Of a stretch of DNA of 64,000 bases, positions 54,624 through 64,000 are shown piece after piece. The notes below the pieces were generated by a model. The model was not told where the DNA came from. It made no database searches and saw only the letters and a list, made by a program, of their open reading frames with translations. The stretch comes from Suillus spraguei (Eukaryota > Basidiomycota > Agaricomycetes > Boletales > Suillaceae). Position numbers and translations under genes: made by a program. The stretch is from the NCBI GenBank assembly GCA_016800925.1, contig JABCPU010000048.1, forward strand, positions 124,001-188,000, in the 5' to 3' direction. Position 1 is the stretch's first letter; every line of letters starts with the position of its first letter.

Positions 54624-57600
54624 ATGATGGATTCTTGCCCCATTATGAGTGTCGATAACATTGACATTGACATGCAGTGTCCCAAGTTTCAGCCAGAAGA
54701 TGTACAAACATCTTATGATGGGGATTTATTTGGTGACAATGAAGATGACAATCAGGGTGCTGGTGACTTTATGGATGCTCTCAGTCAGCCTCCTACCAGT
54801 GTGGTGCGACTTGACAACTGGGCTAGAGATGAAGTGGTATGTCAATAGTACAAATCAGCCTCTGTGACTCATGATGCCTATCTAGATGTCTGGGAAGTGT
54901 CGCTTTCATGAAGTTAACTATTCACAGACACTTTGCCAGACTGTGTATGAACAACAAGAACATATTAACAATATTATACAGGAAACTGAAGTGGTATGCA
55001 CAATAAACTCACTGAAATTTGTCACTGCTGATCATACTGGCAGATACGCTGAGAAGCTCAAGACCACATTGAGGAGCAACGACATCTTGCACAAGATGAG
55101 CGTGAGCACCACATGCATGATTTCAATGAGAAAACTCGACAGTGAGAAGCAGCTATGAGAGATTGAGAGCAGGAAAAGCAAGTAAGTGAAACAGATACAT
55201 TCAGTCAGATGCATGCTTACAAGTTAATAGGAAATTCATGCATGGCAAGAGCAACAGCAACCACTGCTGAGGAAGAACATTGCTGAAGAACTAACATGGC
55301 ATGAAGTAAAGATAAGTGCAAGAAAAGACCAAGAGGTGAGAAAGAACAACTGACCAGGGAATCACTAATGATGACAAGTAGTTGGCTGAAGAACTGGCAC
55401 GACACAACACAGAATTAAATACAAGAAAAAATCAAGAGGTGGGGAAGAACAACCAAACACAGGAATCGCTAATGACGTCAAGCAGTTGGAAGAATGCGAG
55501 AAAGCCATTTTTGCTGAAATGGAGCAAAGGCTACAACTAGAAATAGAAAAACTGAAGGTAGAAAAAGAGAATGAGCTCACTAGCATGGAGCAGCGCTTCA
55601 CAAGACATGGTAGGCAACAGCATGCAGCCATGGAAATGGACACAGACCCCACCCGAAGGAACACTCAACAGCTACCCCAAATGCCCCAGAAACCACAGAT
55701 CAAGACTCCATGCCTCGAGACAATCAAAAAGATCAGGAAGGTACATGGAATAACACGCAAGATGCATCTGATATCTGTAGTAGAGGTAAGTACTAAGCAG
55801 TCAGAACTTGTTTTAAACTCACGACATAGCAGGATGCTGATGCTGATGACCCTATGGAAGTGCATCGAGAATGATCACCAATGATTGAGCAACAGCCACA
55901 GCAATTTCAGCCTGACAATGTCTACCCTATGTCTGCAATGGAAAACATGATCTCCAAAGGTGTAGAGGTGGCACTCAAACACATCTTGGGCGATAAGGAT
56001 ATCCTGACGTTCAGGAAGTGTAGTCCTTGAAGGAAAAGGAAGTAGGATGATGAAATTAGGATAGAAAAGGCCGCAGAATTGAGCCATGAAAGAGACTTCC
56101 TTCTTGTAAGAGTTAAATTTTGACATATATGCTGATACTGAGCATGAAGTAGGGTGAGATCTGGCGTCTCCTCAAAGATACCTTCAGTATATCTCAAGAT
56201 GCAGACTTTATTGTACATCAGCCAGTGGATCATGAAGATGTGTACTCATATGAGTACAAAGATGGCCCAGCCCCTAACACCCAGAATTTGGCTTTCGATC
56301 TCAAACATGGACCTAAAACCCCCTGGAATGCGAAAATTCTTGATATTCTCCTTGGAAAATTGGAAAAGAGGAGTGTAGAAGAGGAGTGGTCATTCCGGAG
56401 GTCAGATGACTATTATAAGGCAATACTCGAAGATTGCTACAAGCAGCTATGGACAATCTGGAGAGCAGCACAACCAAAGGGTATCTTGGAGACTGTGGCA
56501 GAAGGGAGAGGTTAATTGCAAAAAGATATGAAAATCTGAAGTTGGTTCGTCAAACAACTTGTCGGCAAAATGTATGTCTGCAGCATGATCTCAAGGCTCT
56601 TCGGGTACTAATGCATCTATAGAAATATCTCTGCAGAGCAAAAGTTCTGGAGCAAGTTATTGAGCTGAAGAAAGATGGTGAGGATGAAGACCTACCAGCT
56701 TGGCAGTGGCTTCAAAAACTAATCAAGACGCTGGGAGATGGAAGTATGAGTTCAGAAGAAAGTGATAGCAAAAACGACATCAAATGTGTGCTCTGGGTGA
56801 AGAACATGACATGGCATCATGGGATAGAGCGAGAGCTGAATATCATCAATAACCAAAGAGTGTTGGATGATGAAATTTCCGTGCTCCAGGGTTCCAAACC
56901 AATGAAAAGGATATGCGCATCTGGAAATTCGACGACTGTACAGTGTAAAGATACAACCTAACCTGGGCTGTAGATAAACTACCTCCTAAGTTAATATGTG
57001 TGGTCTTGCGCTCTGTCTAGTCTGCTTCACTTGCAAAACAAGAGCGTTCGACCCTAAAGGGGGATGCCTGTTAGTATGGTTAAGTTCGAGTAAAACCAAT
57101 GTGCGAATGTTGCGTCATAGTCAGCGGTAAGTTGCCGCGGTCAGTGGTGATGCCGCTGGAACTAGCGTCGTATGTAGCGGTACTACCATAGTTGAGTTAA
57201 AGTTAGTAACAGTAATGTCGAGCGAGCGATAATATCAGTGGTAGCAGTGCAAAGAAACAGCAAAGAAGGCTGTGGTACTTTCAGCAGTAAAGTAGTGGTG
57301 CGTGAGAAGTTCAATAAAAATAGCAATCAAGAGTCCAGCAGTATGCCAGTGGTAACGGTGAAAGAGCGAGATTGATTAACAAGCGGTAATGAACTCTAAA
57401 GACTAAGTCTACTACTGGGTAAATCCAGAGCTAGACAATAATCCTGACCTATAGTACGTGCAATGGGGTAAAATCAGGTATCGTATCATGTGGGTACACA
57501 CTTATATCCTAAATCATATGTACTTGGAATGCTCTTGGTGAGATCAGTAGTGCTCGAGTGTAGTAACCACTGTAAAGATACAACCTAACCTTGGCTGTAG

Positions 57601-58333
57601 ATAAACTACCTCCTAAGTTAGTATGAGAGTCTTGTGCTCTGTCTAGTCTGCTTCACTTGTGAAAACAAGAGCATTCAACCCTAAAGGGGGATGCCTATTA
57701 GTATGGTCAAGTTCAAGTCTAACTTATGTGCAAATGAAGTGTCGTGGTCAGCAATAAGTTGCCACGGTCAGCGATGATGCTGCCAGAACTAGCGTCATAT
57801 GTAGCTGTGCTACTGTGGTTGAGATATAGTCTGTAACAGTTGCATTGAGTGAGCGATGATATCTGCGGTAGCGGTAAGGTTGCTAGTGGTGCAAAGAAAC
57901 AGTAAAGAAGTCCACGGTACTTTCAGCAGTAAAGTAGCGGTGCGTGAGAAGTTCAGTCAAAGTAACAGTCAAAAGTCCAACGATGCACCAAATGGAGCTA
58001 TGCAGATGCAGCAAGGACATGGGAGGACATCGGTACATGGAACATGGTGTGGCAATTGGTATGGTGTGCGGTAAGCATGGGATGCCACTGGAAGTGCTAA
58101 AGGGGTAAGACAGCCATGGACAAGTGGTAACTCCTATAGACGTGAGACGAGTGTCAAAAGATAGGGTTTTAAGCCTAGCGCCAATATGTTCGTTACAACG
58201 CAGCCTGGTCACTGGATTACCCAAGGCCCTATACAACAGCAAATGGCTTGATGGTCTTACTGGAGGTCAGGTGGAAAGGTTGAATGTGTCAGATGAGATG
58301 TTCTGATGGATAAAAGTTGGGGTAGCATAGTAG
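54624..58333 (+). pseudogene. Transposon-linked ORF of unknown function, split by LTR A copies
   Basis: A first exon gives MMDSCPIMSVDNIDIDMQCP and an acidic stretch. A coiled-coil-like Glu/Lys-rich exon follows (MEECEKAIFAEMEQRLQLEI), then DGPAPNTQNLAFDLKHGPKT, SVEEEWSFRRSDDYYKAILE, DDLPAWQW-type DEDLPAWQWLQKLIKTLGDG, MSSEESDSKNDIKCVLWVKN and VLQGSKPMKR. Past the LTRs it resumes RSLVTGLPKALYNSKWLDGL and VERLNVSDEMF, stop. This order of blocks is common in Agaricomycete genomes next to DNA transposons; I know of no assigned function. Stops after MHL (near 56622) and after DEMF break it. Confidence 0.6.
56944..58197 (-). mobile_element. Two rearranged LTR family A copies in tandem, inverted
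   Basis: Both halves (56944-57570 and 57571-58197) start TGTAAAGATACAACCTAACC on the plus strand. The first lacks the last 300 bp of the family sequence and the second lacks the middle, reaching CCAATATGTTCGTTACA at 58197. The outer flanks ACAG (56940-56943) and ACGC (58198-58201) look like a decayed 4-bp duplication. Removing the block with one ACGC restores TVRSLVTGLPK in the surrounding ORF. Confidence 0.75.
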
Positions 58334-58390
58334 TGTAGTGTGTTGAATAGAGGGTGTAAACAAATCGCAGGAATGTAAGATAAGTCAACT

Positions 58391-58418
58391 CCCCTCCACT
58401 GTATGTACGGTGGAGGGG
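58391..58418. repeat. Palindrome P1
   Basis: A 28-bp inverted repeat; left half CCCCTCCACTGTAT, right half GTACGGTGGAGGGG. The two mismatches are both T facing G. Confidence 0.85.
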
Positions 58419-58516
58419 GATGGCAGATGTTAATGGCTGGATTGTTTGACGATTGGTCAATAGGGTTGGATCTTCAACAAATGACTTGCTTATCTGACGT
58501 AGAGGATGGGCGGGAT

Positions 58517-58775
58517 GGGCCAACATGATCCAAGGGATCACAATAAGTGAAAGCAAACTAGCCATGCCCACTCCACTGTATGTATGGTGGAGGGGAGGAA
58601 TGGGCCAGTGTGATCTAAAGGATCGCAGTCAGCAAGAGAAAATTGGCCATTGCCCACTCTACTGTATGTATGGTGGAGGGGAGGAATGGGCCAGCATGAT
58701 CTAAAGGATCACAGTCAGTGAGAGTGAATTGGCCATTGCCTACTCTACTGTATGTACGGTAGAGGAGATGACCAG
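58517..58775. repeat. Three tandem 86-bp units, each with a palindrome (P2-P4)
   Basis: Units begin GGGCCARYRTGATCYAARGG. Each contains a 22-bp palindrome at 58571-58592, 58657-58678 and 58743-58764, with centre CTGTATGTAYGG. The stem outer bases are CTCC facing GGAG in unit 1, CTCT facing GGAG in unit 2 and CTCT facing AGAG in unit 3. Confidence 0.85.
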
Positions 58776-58959
58776 TGTTGATGGCTGGATTTGTTAATGT
58801 TTGTTAACATTGGATTTCTTACTTACCTGGTGCAGAGGCCAAAGGATGGCAGTCAGCGTAAGCGGAGGAGTTGATGATCAGCAAAAAGGGATGGAGAGTT
58901 TGCGAGGTGAGTAGCAATACTATTGTGCTCCAAAGATATAACAACAATGAGCTCAATGA

Positions 58960-58983
58960 GCACGACAGTACATACCGTCATGC
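58960..58983. repeat. Palindrome P5
   Basis: A 24-bp inverted repeat; left half GCACGACAGTAC, right half ATACCGTCATGC. Its three mismatches would be G-U pairs if the minus strand were transcribed. Confidence 0.8.
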
Positions 58984-59145
58984 TTCGAGGATGGGGACGA
59001 TGAGCTTGATGAGCTCGTAGTTGTGATAAATGTCGCCAAAGTTTGAAAGGCTTGAGCAAGGTAGTATTATGTAATAATATCCAAATGTGGTTATTTGTGA
59101 TTGTTGGGCACTTTCATTGCCAAAGTTCTAAGTCCCTTCTGGACT

Positions 59146-59176
59146 ATTACTACTACTACTACTACTACTACTACTA
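59146..59176. repeat. TAC trinucleotide microsatellite
   Basis: About ten TAC units follow GGACTAT. Confidence 0.95.
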
Positions 59177-59256
59177 CCTTCTCCTAGGTTTGACGGTTTG
59201 TACTGTTGAGCCTACCGTTCCTCCTTGTCGACAATGACCTTCCTCACCTTCTTCCA

Positions 59257-59416
59257 GGGCATGACTGTACATACAGTCATGCCCCACATTCTCCTCTTTC
59301 ATCGCCACTGGGGCTTCTCATCAACAAGGACTTTCCACAAACTTCTTCAGGGCATGACCATATGTACGGTCATGCCCGTCATCTTCTAGGGCATGTCTGT
59401 ATGTACAGTCATGCCT
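59257..59416. repeat. Palindromes P6, P7 and P8
   Basis: Three 28-bp inverted repeats at 59257-59284, 59350-59377 and 59389-59416. Left halves are GGGCATGACTGTAC, GGGCATGACCATAT and GGGCATGTCTGTAT; right halves are ATACAGTCATGCCC, GTACGGTCATGCCC and GTACAGTCATGCCT. Confidence 0.88.
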
Positions 59417-59775
59417 GGTATTCTCTACTTTCATTGCTACCACCAATGTCTCAACTCCAAGTCAACATCCATCACTTTCTGGCTTGACGTCCATGGCAGC
59501 CTTTTGCAATATTGATCATGGGTTCAGCATCCTTACCCTGCTTTTTCATTGGACCACCTATCATAGAATAACTTGTGCAGAAACCACAAATCTATGAAGT
59601 GAGCATCATGATGTTATTCTCCTCTTATTGATCGTAGGTTTAACATTCTTTGCCTGGTCTTCCATAGGACCCTTCATCCCATATTGATCATAGGTTTAAC
59701 ATCCTTACTCTGGTCTTTTATGGGATCACCTATCGCATAAATAACTTGGGCAAAAACTTGTTGACGACCTTTCCA

Positions 59776-59801
59776 GGGCATGACTGTATGTACAGTCATG
59801 C
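59776..59801. repeat. Palindrome P9
   Basis: Arms GGCATGACTGTAT-type and GTACAGTCATGC; 24 bp paired at 59778-59801. Confidence 0.85.
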
Positions 59802-60153
59802 TGCCTGGCGTTCTCTGCTTTCATTGCCAATGGTCAGTCCTTCAACACTACCTATACCCCGTTCCTTAACCATTTCCTTGTAGGCATCCTCAGTGTCTTA
59901 GGACTAGTCCAAAGCCAGTAATGCCGTCTACGTCAAGCTCAGGTTGCCACCAGCTCTTCCTGACAACAGAGTTATATTTCCTTGTTTAGTAGTTCTTGTG
60001 AACATGTACAAGGCTTACTGCTGTCTTGTTCTTTCATTTTTGGAAATTGCGAGTTGTTTCTTCTATCATTGTTGTTCGTCTGACTTAAAAAAGCTTGCCT
60101 ATGCAGTCAGTTCTCCCCAATTCTAACTGTCACTCCCTATCCAATTTCATAGA

Positions 60154-60175
60154 AACGACAGTACGTACTGTCGTT
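60154..60175. repeat. Palindrome P10, perfect
   Basis: A perfect 22-bp inverted repeat with half AACGACAGTAC. It lies 70 bp upstream of the TNP2-type ORF. Confidence 0.9.
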
Positions 60176-60245
60176 GCTATTGGTAACCATCCCAAATCAA
60201 CTTCCACAACTGGAATGAGGCTGTCTTGTTTTTGCCCCACTCTTC

Positions 60246-63200
60246 ATGCCTGTGTCCTGCTCATTGTTCAAATGGTGCTTCTGTGAGGAATGCATCGAAA
60301 CAGGCAATCATGCTGATGATGGCACACCTAAGGGGGTACTCATTGCAGAATGTCTTATGGCGGCTCATCTACAACATACTAAACACACCCAAGCAGAACA
60401 TGCTGCTGCTGGCTCTCAGTGCAAGGACATCATTATGGATTTACTAGTCTCACAGCTCTGCACACTTGCCCTCATTGACAACAAACTGCTGTAGCGAACA
60501 AAGTCACACTGACCATGAAAGTGCCATTTTACACAAGTGTCTCATTACTGTCTACAGCGGCTACCGAGAAAACCCCTATAGCGAGCATTACCCCTTTTTG
60601 CTTCGCTGGTACTGTTTTCGCTCCATGGATCCTTGCCCCTTACCGAATCTCACTACCGATGTCCTCCTGTCCATTCCATTTCCATCTAAGATCCATTGGT
60701 GCGTAGCATATTCGTTTCCACCGTTACTAAAGCTACAGCAAGACTTACCTTACCTTCCATGACACTGCTTGCTCGCTGCGTGCCTCTTAGCTAAATATCT
60801 CTATCTCACTACCATTCTTGCTATGTATTCCGGCCATTCACGGTACATGTTAAAAAGGACTCTTCGCACATTCCGGTACTTTTACTTTTCCCTCTATGGT
60901 ACACACGGTACTTAGGAATTGTCACCACTACTGTCTCTAACGGAATAAAGTTTTTCGCCGAAGTCACTGTCTCTTAAGGATTGTTTTACTGCTGCACGCA
61001 CCACTGCTCTCTACCACTTTCCTGCGCTTCACTGCTTGCACTACGCTTTCCCACGCCTTACCGCTTGTCTACCGCTTTCCCATGCTTACTGCTAGTATTA
61101 CTGCTAGTTTCCCACAGACCGGAGGTCACCGCTAGCATCTCGCTACCTCCAACGGCAGTCTTGCACCACAGGTTGGGCATTATTAGACTATACTAACTTA
61201 GCATTCCCTTTAGGGTCGAACGTTCTTGCCTTCGCAAGTGAAGCAGACTAGGTAGAGCACAAGACTCGCATACTAGTTTAGGCCGTGGTTTATCTACAGC
61301 CCAGGCTAGATTGTATCTTTACACCGCCTGTTTCTCACCCCCAACCCCACTCCACCACCTATTTTGGCTCTGGTGGATGATCTTGAGTGACTCACTTTGC
61401 TAGATCCTTTTGTTGCCCACAAACTGAAAGTTGCCATTATTGGCGATGTCTCCCAGAAGAACACACATTGGCAAACTGTGAAGGCCTTGACAATCCTCAA
61501 TAACATAGAGTTCCACATTCAGCGGTACTTTCAGTTGTTACTTGCAGGTAATTCCAATGATGTTGGTTGCAAGCTACCATTGCTTCGTACAGCTGTGGAG
61601 AATGTCACATGAAATGCAGACATTGTGATCTAACGGAAGTGGGCAATTATATTAAAGATAGATGGCTTAGAAGCCCAGTTCAACAGTCACAAGCCTCACA
61701 AATTGGACTTCTGTATACACGGTCTGCTTCACTTGTCACTGCACTTACAGTCCCCATTACACAGGTGGTTCGACTATTCCTATATATCCTGAATGTTTCA
61801 CACACTGCCCCATGCCAGAGGCTGAATGTGGTGAGTCATTGCTCAGCCATGGCCCTGATGGAGTAGTGTGACCAAAGAAAACATTTGTTTACCATGATTT
61901 TAAAGACTACCTCGCCGGTCTCCTCTCCCGTGCAGATATTGAAGGGGTGATGGATCAAGCCTGCGATGATTTGCAGGACTCAATCAATTCCCCCCATCCG
62001 CTCATGATGAAACATGCATTCAAGGCTCAGTTTCTCTGGCAATTTTGTGGCCCAGAGCCAGGTTCACTTTTTATTAATAGAGGAGATGAAGGGCGCTATT
62101 CTTTTGCTCTTCATGTGGACTTCTTCAATCCAGAGGGTATGAATTTGTGTGGTGCTAACAAATCCTCTGGAATCACCTCTATGGATTGCTTAAATCTACC
62201 ATTGGATATCAGGTATAAGCCCGAGAACATGGATCTCGCAGGAATCATCCCAGGTCCCAAACAGCCATCCCTCGAGCATATCAATCACTACATCCGGCCA
62301 CTTATCGATGACATGGTAGACTCATGGGAGTGTGGTATCAATTTTTCCAAGACTGCTTGTTTTCCTACTGGCCAGCTTGCTCGCAGCGCTATTGTTTTGG
62401 CTGTTTGTGATCTTCCTGCCACTCTTCATCTTGCTGCTTTAGCTGGAACCAGTAGCCATTTTTATTGTAGTGTGTGTAATTGCTACCATAAGACCACATA
62501 TGGTAGAGTGGACTTTGAAAGCTGGGAACCTCGTGATAAAGATGAACTCTGGAAGTTCGCTGAGTGGTGGAGGTGGAGGGGTGCTGCAATGACCTCCGAA
62601 TGAGAGAAACTATTCAAAGCTCATGTGCACTATTCAGAGATGTGGCATTTGCCATACTGGGATCCCTCATGCCAGCTTGTTGTCGACCTGATGCATTGTA
62701 TATTGGAAGGTTTAGTCCAGCATCACTCTCATTGCCTTCTCAAGTTTGACTACAGTGACCACTTCATCAACTTCATCCCCTCTGGCTTTTTCATGCGACT
62801 TAGGGGATATGCCTCTGGGGATGACTTCGAAGGAAATGACTCAGGTCACTGCTATATGCACACTTCTTGTTTCCCACTTGTCTTCCAATGACTAAAATCT
62901 GGATAACCTAAAAAAATTGCTGTTTCACAAGAATATGGGACCTCTCAAGTTTGTTTGCGAGGCCTTGCAATGCATTCCCCAGAAATCTAGTAGACTGTTC
63001 AAAATCGACTATGTAAAAGCTCTGCTGGAATGGGTAAGTTCTTAATATGTCTCCTTTTTTATGAATTTCTTATGTTTGTTCTCAGTGCCGTGAAAAACCT
63101 TCTGCTATTCTGGAGAAGGAGCTTCAGCTTGGTTCTCTAGATGCCCTACATTGTGTTCAAGATGTCATCCAGGAGATAATAATTCCATCTTGGTTTACTT

Positions 63201-63413
63201 CAGTCCCAAGTGATTTCGGAAGTGCATCTGCCAGGATGATGAAAGCAGACAAATGGTGTTCCCTAATCACTGTTTACATTCCTATTGCACTTGTGAGCTT
63301 GTGGGGGGCTGGCACCTCGCATCCTTCTGATGAAGTTGGTACTCACCTTAGAGCTGTTCTCAACCATACCATGGAACTTGTTTGCACAGTATATCTTGCG
63401 TGCACCTGAACAA
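60246..63413 (+). pseudogene. TNP2-type (EnSpm/CACTA) transposase
   Basis: The first exon (ATG 60246) reads MPVSCSLFKWCFCEECIETG, a Cys-rich start. After an LTR insertion (60490-61323) the plus strand gives DPFVAHKLKVAIIGDVSQKN, IPIYPECFTHCPMPEAECGE, stop, FVYHDFKDYLAGLLSRADIE, ITSMDCLNLPLDIRYKPENM, DLAGIIPGPKQPSLEHINHY, RSAIVLAVCDLPATLHLAAL, YCSVCNCYHKTTYGRVDFES, MWHLPYWDPSCQLVVDLMHC and TSVPSDFGSASARMMKADKW. These match the TNP2-like block order (LNLP, IPGPKxP, CDLPA, CxxC, DLMH). TGA, frame changes and the LTR at 63414 end it. It is inactive. Confidence 0.75.
60490..61323 (+). mobile_element. Solo D-type LTR, relative of family A
   Basis: It starts TGTAGCGAACAAAGTCACAC and ends GATTGTATCTTTACA. 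CTGC (60486-60489) and CCGC (61324-61327) are a 4-bp duplication with one change. The 3' 120 bp, including CCCTTTAGGGTCGAACGTTC, match family A; the 5' part differs. Confidence 0.8.
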
Positions 63414-63885
63414 TGTTACAATCGTACGTGCCCCTATTCATTCTCTACTTCATTTACCTTGTATATTATGTAATGTGACTCTGACTCATATGCTCAATGC
63501 ATTTGTACTATGTTGCCTTCCTTCTTTGGATACGCACTTACATTCTCACGTCTCTCTTGGTCCGTGCACACATATTGGTCTATTTAAGCACGGTGTACTT
63601 GTAGTAGATTCTTTACTTTAATCTTACTGGGTTTTACCTGGAATCTCCTTCGCTTAGGTCTCCAACCTAAGTCGTCTTGAATTGTCTCTAAGTCTAAGCA
63701 CTCCTTAGCCTTAGTCTCTATTCTCACGGATACCTCTCGACTTATCCTTGAGGCAGAACCCTTGATCGTACTCAGAACGCGTTCCTTGTACTTTCACCTT
63801 GTCCTCTTCTGGACATTGTAAGAACTCCCAGCAGACCATCTGTGTCTTTTCACTGTCGCTGGTGACGCCATCCCAGTTCGTAACA
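63414..63885 (+). mobile_element. LTR family C, probably the 5' LTR of an element leaving the window
   Basis: The 472-bp LTR starts TGTTACAATCGTACGTGCCC and ends CAGTTCGTAACA. Unlike the solo copies it has no matching flanks (AACAA before, AAAGA after), as expected if the sequence after it is retroelement interior. Confidence 0.75.
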
Positions 63886-64000
63886 AAAGATTAAAGTCTA
63901 TTTGATCGTCGACTATTCAGTCGTCGACCCTGAACCCTGATCGCTTAGATCAGCAGACTAGTGTACGCATACACTGAGCAGATTGTCAAGAGAAAGCCTC
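63886..64000 (+). other. Possible retroelement interior or unassigned edge
   Basis: These 115 bp have no open frame of note. GTCGACTATTC and AGTCGTCGAC form a small inverted repeat. They may be the leader after a 5' LTR. I did not recognise a tRNA primer-binding site. Confidence 0.35.

Noticed and set aside
58391..59801. A CRISPR-like array
   Set aside because: Spacing is irregular, the repeats differ in their arms, the organism is a eukaryote and no cas gene is present.

Overview
The window is nuclear DNA of a filamentous basidiomycete, almost certainly an Agaricomycete. The evidence is short (about 50-60 bp) GT-AG introns in every host gene, a host gene set typical of mushrooms (linoleate diol synthase-type Ppo oxygenase, epsilon-COP, cystathionine beta-synthase, DOPA 4,5-dioxygenase-like proteins, a polyporopepsin-type aspartic protease), and a mobile-element population typical of this group (DIRS, Plavaka/TNP2-type, Harbinger, Tc1/mariner, DUF6589 and NACHT relics). 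No tRNA, rRNA or prokaryotic feature was seen. All family names come from recognising translated motifs by eye; no database search was run.

Layout. 1-4170: a DIRS-type retroelement on the minus strand (gag, RT-RNase H, start of a tyrosine recombinase that leaves the window). Its gag is split by a 274-bp MITE, and the element itself sits in an intron of an ABC-transporter pseudogene (4171-5233). 5403-8245: two more MITE copies and a broken NACHT gene. 8592-17250: the compact gene-rich core, with Ppo (-), COPE (+), CBS (-) and a DOPA-dioxygenase-like gene (-). 18031-21941: a DUF6589 pseudogene interrupted by a mariner-like element. 22081-25076: nested LTRs and a short Tc1 element. 25107-27820: a second ABC pseudogene copy and the aspartic protease. 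28125-42469: transposon graveyard (foldback element, Harbinger pair, Plavaka-like transposase and accessory ORFs) riddled with solo LTRs. 43870-49263: a second small host island with a second DOPA-dioxygenase-like gene and a four-repeat dsRNA-binding-like nuclear protein with a truncated copy of itself nearby. 49665-64000: nested solo LTRs, a broken accessory gene, a palindrome-rich stretch and a TNP2-type transposase pseudogene, ending in an LTR that probably starts another retroelement.

Three LTR families recur, almost always as solo LTRs: A (TGTAA...TTACA, about 0.93 kb, 4-bp target duplications), B (TGTTAAGAC...TATGACA, about 0.7 kb, 5-bp duplications) and C (TGTTAC...GTAACA, about 0.47 kb, 5-bp duplications). 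At 29474-32503 they are nested B in A in C, all inside a Harbinger ORF. Several insertions can be read exactly because deleting the element plus one target duplication restores the host reading frame.

The most unusual structure is at 58391-60175: ten short palindromes with related centres but different, internally matched arms, lying between two transposon ORFs. Three of them sit in tandem 86-bp units that show a stepwise compensatory C-G to T-G to T-A change in one stem position. I know of no description of such a family, but I could not search for one.
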